From NCBI GenBank assembly GCA_023213395.1, contig CM041465.1:17794001-17858000 (forward strand): a stretch of DNA of 64,000 nucleotides, given 5' to 3'. Every line of letters begins with the position of its first letter. Position 1 is the first letter of the stretch. Below are positions 60,761-64,000 of the stretch, piece after piece. Below the pieces are notes generated by a model that was not told the DNA's origin, made no database searches, and worked only from the letters and a program-made list of their open reading frames with translations. The stretch comes from Cycas panzhihuaensis. Taxonomy: Eukaryota; Cycadophyta. A program made the translations under genes and the position numbers.

Positions 60761-62130
60761 GTCTTGGCCCCGGGCAAGGTCATTAAGGTCGGGTTGGAAT
60801 GTTCCCCTGATGAGATAAGGGAGTACTCCCTTCTGTTCCAGGAGTTTTGAGATGTGTTTGCATGGGATTATACTGACATGAAGGGAATCGACCCCTCCAT
60901 TGTCACTCATAACCTCACCACCATTCTTGGCGCCCGCCCTATGCGCCAGAAGCAGCGTCCCCTTCACCTAAAGCTCTCTGCCACCATTAAGATGGAGGTT
61001 GAGAAGCTCCTGGATGCTGGGCTTATCACTTCCATTGACTACCCTAAGTGGATCTCCAACATTGTCTCCATTGCTAAAAAGAATGGGGCAATCCGTATAT
61101 GTGTCGATTTTCGCGATATCAACAATGCTTGTCCCAAGGACAATTTCCCGTTACCCTTCCTTGATCAAATTATTGATCGCACCGCCAGATTTAAAGTTAT
61201 GTCCCTAATGGACGGCTTCTCCGGCTATAACCAAATTCAGATTTCTCCTGGAGACCGCCATAAGATAGCCTTCATTACTCCTTGGGGTACCTTCGCCTAC
61301 AAGGTGATGCCCTTTGGCCTTAAGAATGCAAGTGCTACTTACCAAAGAGCCATGCATTTCATTTTCCATGACCTCATTGATAGCATATTGGAGGTCTTCA
61401 TGGATGATATGATGGGTCTCTCCCATGTCAGGGCCCATCACCCATCCGACTTGTGTGCCATCTTCTCATGATGCCGCAAGTATCACGTCAGTCTAAATCC
61501 GCTCAAGTGTGTGTTTGCCGTCACCTCGGGTAAACTCCTTGGTTTCCTTGTATCTAAACAAGGAATTCAGATTGACCTTGACAAGGTCAGGGCAATCCTT
61601 GACATGCCGCCGCCTAGAACTCAATGATAGATTAAGTCATTTCTAGGGAGGCTTGGTTTTCTTAGGCGCTTCTTAGCCAACTTCGCTGTGAGCGCTAAAC
61701 CCCTCACAAACCTATTGAAGAAGGGAGCTCCTTTTGCCTGGTCTGACAAGACCCAAAAGGCCTTTGAAGGACTTAAGGAAACCCTAGCTTCCTCTCCTAC
61801 GTTGGCACCTCCTCGATTCGATAGGCCCTTCATCCTATACACCTTAGCGACTGATGAATCCTTGGGCGCTATGCTAGCCCAGGAGGATGACTCAGGAACC
61901 AAGAGAACTATATACTTCATCAGTCGCACCCTCGTGGCTGCTGAGCTTAACTATTCCCCCGCTGAGAAGGAGTGCCTCTCCTTGGTCCATGCGACCAAGA
62001 AGTTCAGACACTACTTGCTCGGTAACACCACCAAGGTGATCATTCAATCTGATCCCTTGCGATACTTGCTAACTCATTCGGATTTAACGGGTAGGGCTGG
62101 TCATTGGGCCATCCTACTCTAAGAATTCGA
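60761..62130 (+). pseudogene. T3 reverse transcriptase and pol RNase H
   Basis: RT at 60854-61640: IDYPKWISNIVSIAKKNGAI, VDFRDINNACPKDNFPLP, MDGFSGYNQIQISPGD, MPFGLKNASATYQRAM, and EVFMDDMM with the Asp pair at 61403-61408. Connection LNPLKCVFAVTSGKLLGFLVS. RNase H at 61770-62110 has ILYTLATDESLGAMLAQED, in which the first catalytic Asp position is Leu, and LNYSPAEKECLSLVHATKKF. Stops at 60848, 61469, 61625-61630 and 62120. No second RNase H follows before integrase. The most intact RT in the window. Confidence 0.9.
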
Positions 62131-62149
62131 TCTCCATATCATTAACTGG

Positions 62150-63541
62150 AAATCAAAGAAGGGAATGATAGTGGCCGAGCAACTCGCGGACGCCCCTATC
62201 CCTAACTTCTTTGGTCCTCCTATTGATGACTCTCTCCCCGATGAGTCTATCCTGACGATTCAGGGAGCCTCTCCCCATCCACTCATCGACAATGAGTGGT
62301 ATGGTGACATAGTGCGGTATCTTACACAGCAGCAATACCGCCCCGATGGCAGTAGCAAAGTTAGATATCGTATCCAGACTTCTGCCAGGTAATAACTCCT
62401 CGTGGATGAGGTATTATACAAGAGGTCCTTCGATGGGATCCTCCTCCGCTGCATCACTACTGACGAAGCCGACTAGGTACTTCGCGAATGCCAGTACAGT
62501 ATTTATGGAGGTCACTTTGGGGGCCAGTCTATGGCTCAGAGGATCCTTCGCATGGGTTATTTCTGGCCATCCCTCTTTAAGGATGCTCACGCCTTTGCTC
62601 TGAAATGTCGGCAATGTCAGGAACACACCAACATTTACCATGTGCCTTCCGAGGCCCTGCATCCCATTGTTTTGCCATGGCCTTTTGCTCAGTGGGGACT
62701 AGACCTCATTGGGGCTATCTCCCTGCCTTTGTCGTTGCAACACAAGTTTATCTTGACTGCCATGGAGTATTTTACCAAATGGGCGGAGGCCATTCCCTTG
62801 ATCACTACCCCTGGTAAAGCGATTGCTACATTCATTTACCAGCACATCATTTGCTGTTTTAGAATTCCGGACGTCCTAATCACTGACAATGGAACTTCTT
62901 TCTGTAATAAGGAGATAGATGAGCTTTGTGAGAAGTTTAAAATTTCTCACAAGACTTCCTCCCCTTACCACCCTCAGGTAAATGGCTAAGTGGAGTCTTT
63001 TAATAAGACTCTTGTCAACATCCTCAAGAAAACTGTTGCTCAATCCCAAAAGGATTGGCACCTTTAGTTGCCCTCCACCTTGTGGACTTACTGCACCTCT
63101 ATCCGTTCTGCCACGGGAATGACCCCGTTCTCCCTAGTCTACGGTATTGAGGCGGTACTCCCGCTGGAGGTGGAGATTCCTTCCTTGCGAGTCTCCCATC
63201 GAGGTTTCATCGACGACGAGTCAATCCATCAGGCTCGCCTACTAGACCTCGAAGCTTTGGATAAGAGATGCTTAGCTGCTTATCAGGCTAACCTGGCATC
63301 CAAAGCCTGCTCACAAAGGGCCTACGATAAACATCTTCATTCCCGCCCTTTGCTTCCTGGGGACTACGTCCTTAAGCTCAAGTATCTCCATGACCGCTTG
63401 ACCAAGTTCAAACCCTGATGGGTCAGTCCTTTCGTCATTATCGAATCCCTCGATAATGGTGCCTATAGGATAGCCACCCTAGAAGGGCTTGAATTCGAGA
63501 AAGCTGTTAATGGGAAATTCCTTAAGAAGGTTTATGCATGA
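62150..63541 (+). pseudogene. T3 integrase
   Basis: The zinc-binding region ECQYSIYGGHFGG and CRQC (62480-62620) lacks the first His seen in T2. The catalytic core has WGLDLIGAI (Asp kept, near 62702), LITDNGTSF (Asp kept, near 62884) and, after a stop, VESFNKTLVN (Glu near 62993). The C-terminal module has KLKYLHDRLTKFKP, a stop, then FVIIESLDNGAYRIATLEG and ends FLKKVYA-stop at 63539-63541. About seven stops, nearly all at Gln codons. Confidence 0.9.
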
Positions 63542-64000
63542 TCTTTCGGCAATATCTTCGCCCTGCTCCGAAATGAGCCTAAACTACCATCTTAGGTTGT
63601 CCCCATTCTTCCCAACCATGGGTAGAATGGCAATTTAAGATGGATCCTTCTCCTTCTTTCCAGTTCCTTCCACGAAACTCACGTTCTCGTACCCTCTCGG
63701 GAACTTTTATCATCTTGCTTAGGCATTCCCCAATCAAGAAGACGCTTAGGAGCATCGTCGCTCATCTTTCCTGTCTGTTGTTTCCTTCGCATATTCTGCT
63801 ATGCTCTTCTGTAGACGTGTATGCCGCTCTATCCTCTAACCTCACACCTCTCTGTCGTCTTCACTCACGACATGTGTGTGTGCTCCTATTAGACATATAG
63901 CCATACATGGAAGGAAACATGTGCATCATACAACAAAATATTCATAACATAGAATATCTACAGCATAACATTTACAACCAACAAAATAAACATATATGTC
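63542..64000 (+). other. T3 post-pol spacer
   Basis: Matches 28845-29064 and 32874-33000 (T2) and 18837-19176 (T1), including GAGCCTAAACTACC and TATTCTGCTATGCTC. After about 63878 it enters the sequence that precedes the antisense gene's 3' end in T1 and T2. Confidence 0.75.

Larger units (their letters stand above)
53995..64000 (+). mobile_element. T3: Tat-lineage element, 3' part cut by window edge
   Basis: LTR 53995-56696, primer site, one-frame gag-pol ending at 63541, then the post-pol spacer and the start of the antisense-gene region. Target site on the left is TGGAC (53990-53994); the right flank is outside. Much less decayed than T1 and T2, so younger. Its LTR is shorter (2702 bp) and diverged, so it is a related subfamily. 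Confidence 0.9.

Overview
The window is plant nuclear heterochromatin made almost wholly of LTR retrotransposons nested inside one another. I see no intact host gene. The plant assignment rests on Tat-lineage Ty3/gypsy elements, Ty1/copia elements primed by initiator tRNA-Met, a plant-type hnRNP (two-RRM) gene fragment carried by one element, and an 18S rDNA scrap. The density and age of the insertions suggest a large-genome seed plant; the species cannot be told from the sequence.

Layout. 1-6807: an old minus-strand copia element, cut by the left edge. 6808-10876: AT-rich, with a 114-bp piece of 18S rDNA (minus), a 110-bp tandem duplication, and the end of a decayed minus-strand retroelement ORF. 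10877-53053: the main nest. Its outer shell is a plus-strand LTR element (X; target duplication TCTAC) inserted in that decayed ORF, whose frame resumes at 53059. Inside X lies Tat element T1 (11782-47725; GAGAC). Inside T1 lies Tat element T2 (19177-40208; gcacc/acgcc). Inside T2 lies a Tork-like copia element (29065-32868; CCTTT). The 3' LTR of X is also split by a minus-strand non-autonomous element N (49091-52831; ggcca/agcta). 53995-64000: a third and better-preserved Tat element, T3, running off the right edge.

The Tat elements have 2.7-3.1 kb LTRs, a primer site just after the LTR, and one gag-protease-RT-RNaseH-integrase reading frame. Beyond integrase, T1 and T2 carry a gene on the opposite strand that encodes a plant-mobile-domain-like protein and is interrupted by a conserved GT-AG intron. 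After that comes a sense-strand second RNase H (aRH type), then the polypurine tract and 3' LTR. In all three elements the pol RNase H lacks its first catalytic Asp, so the distal RNase H may be the active one. T1 has lost RT-RNaseH-integrase. T2 keeps all parts but is riddled with stops. T3 is nearly open, its stops being mostly C-to-T changes.

Element N has LTRs, primer site and polypurine tract but no gag or pol. It carries a fragment of a host RNA-binding protein gene (N-terminus, RRM1, start of RRM2), a five-copy 66-bp tandem repeat and a 260-bp duplication. All coding features here are pseudogenes or decayed retroelement genes; I found no tRNA gene, CRISPR array or operon.
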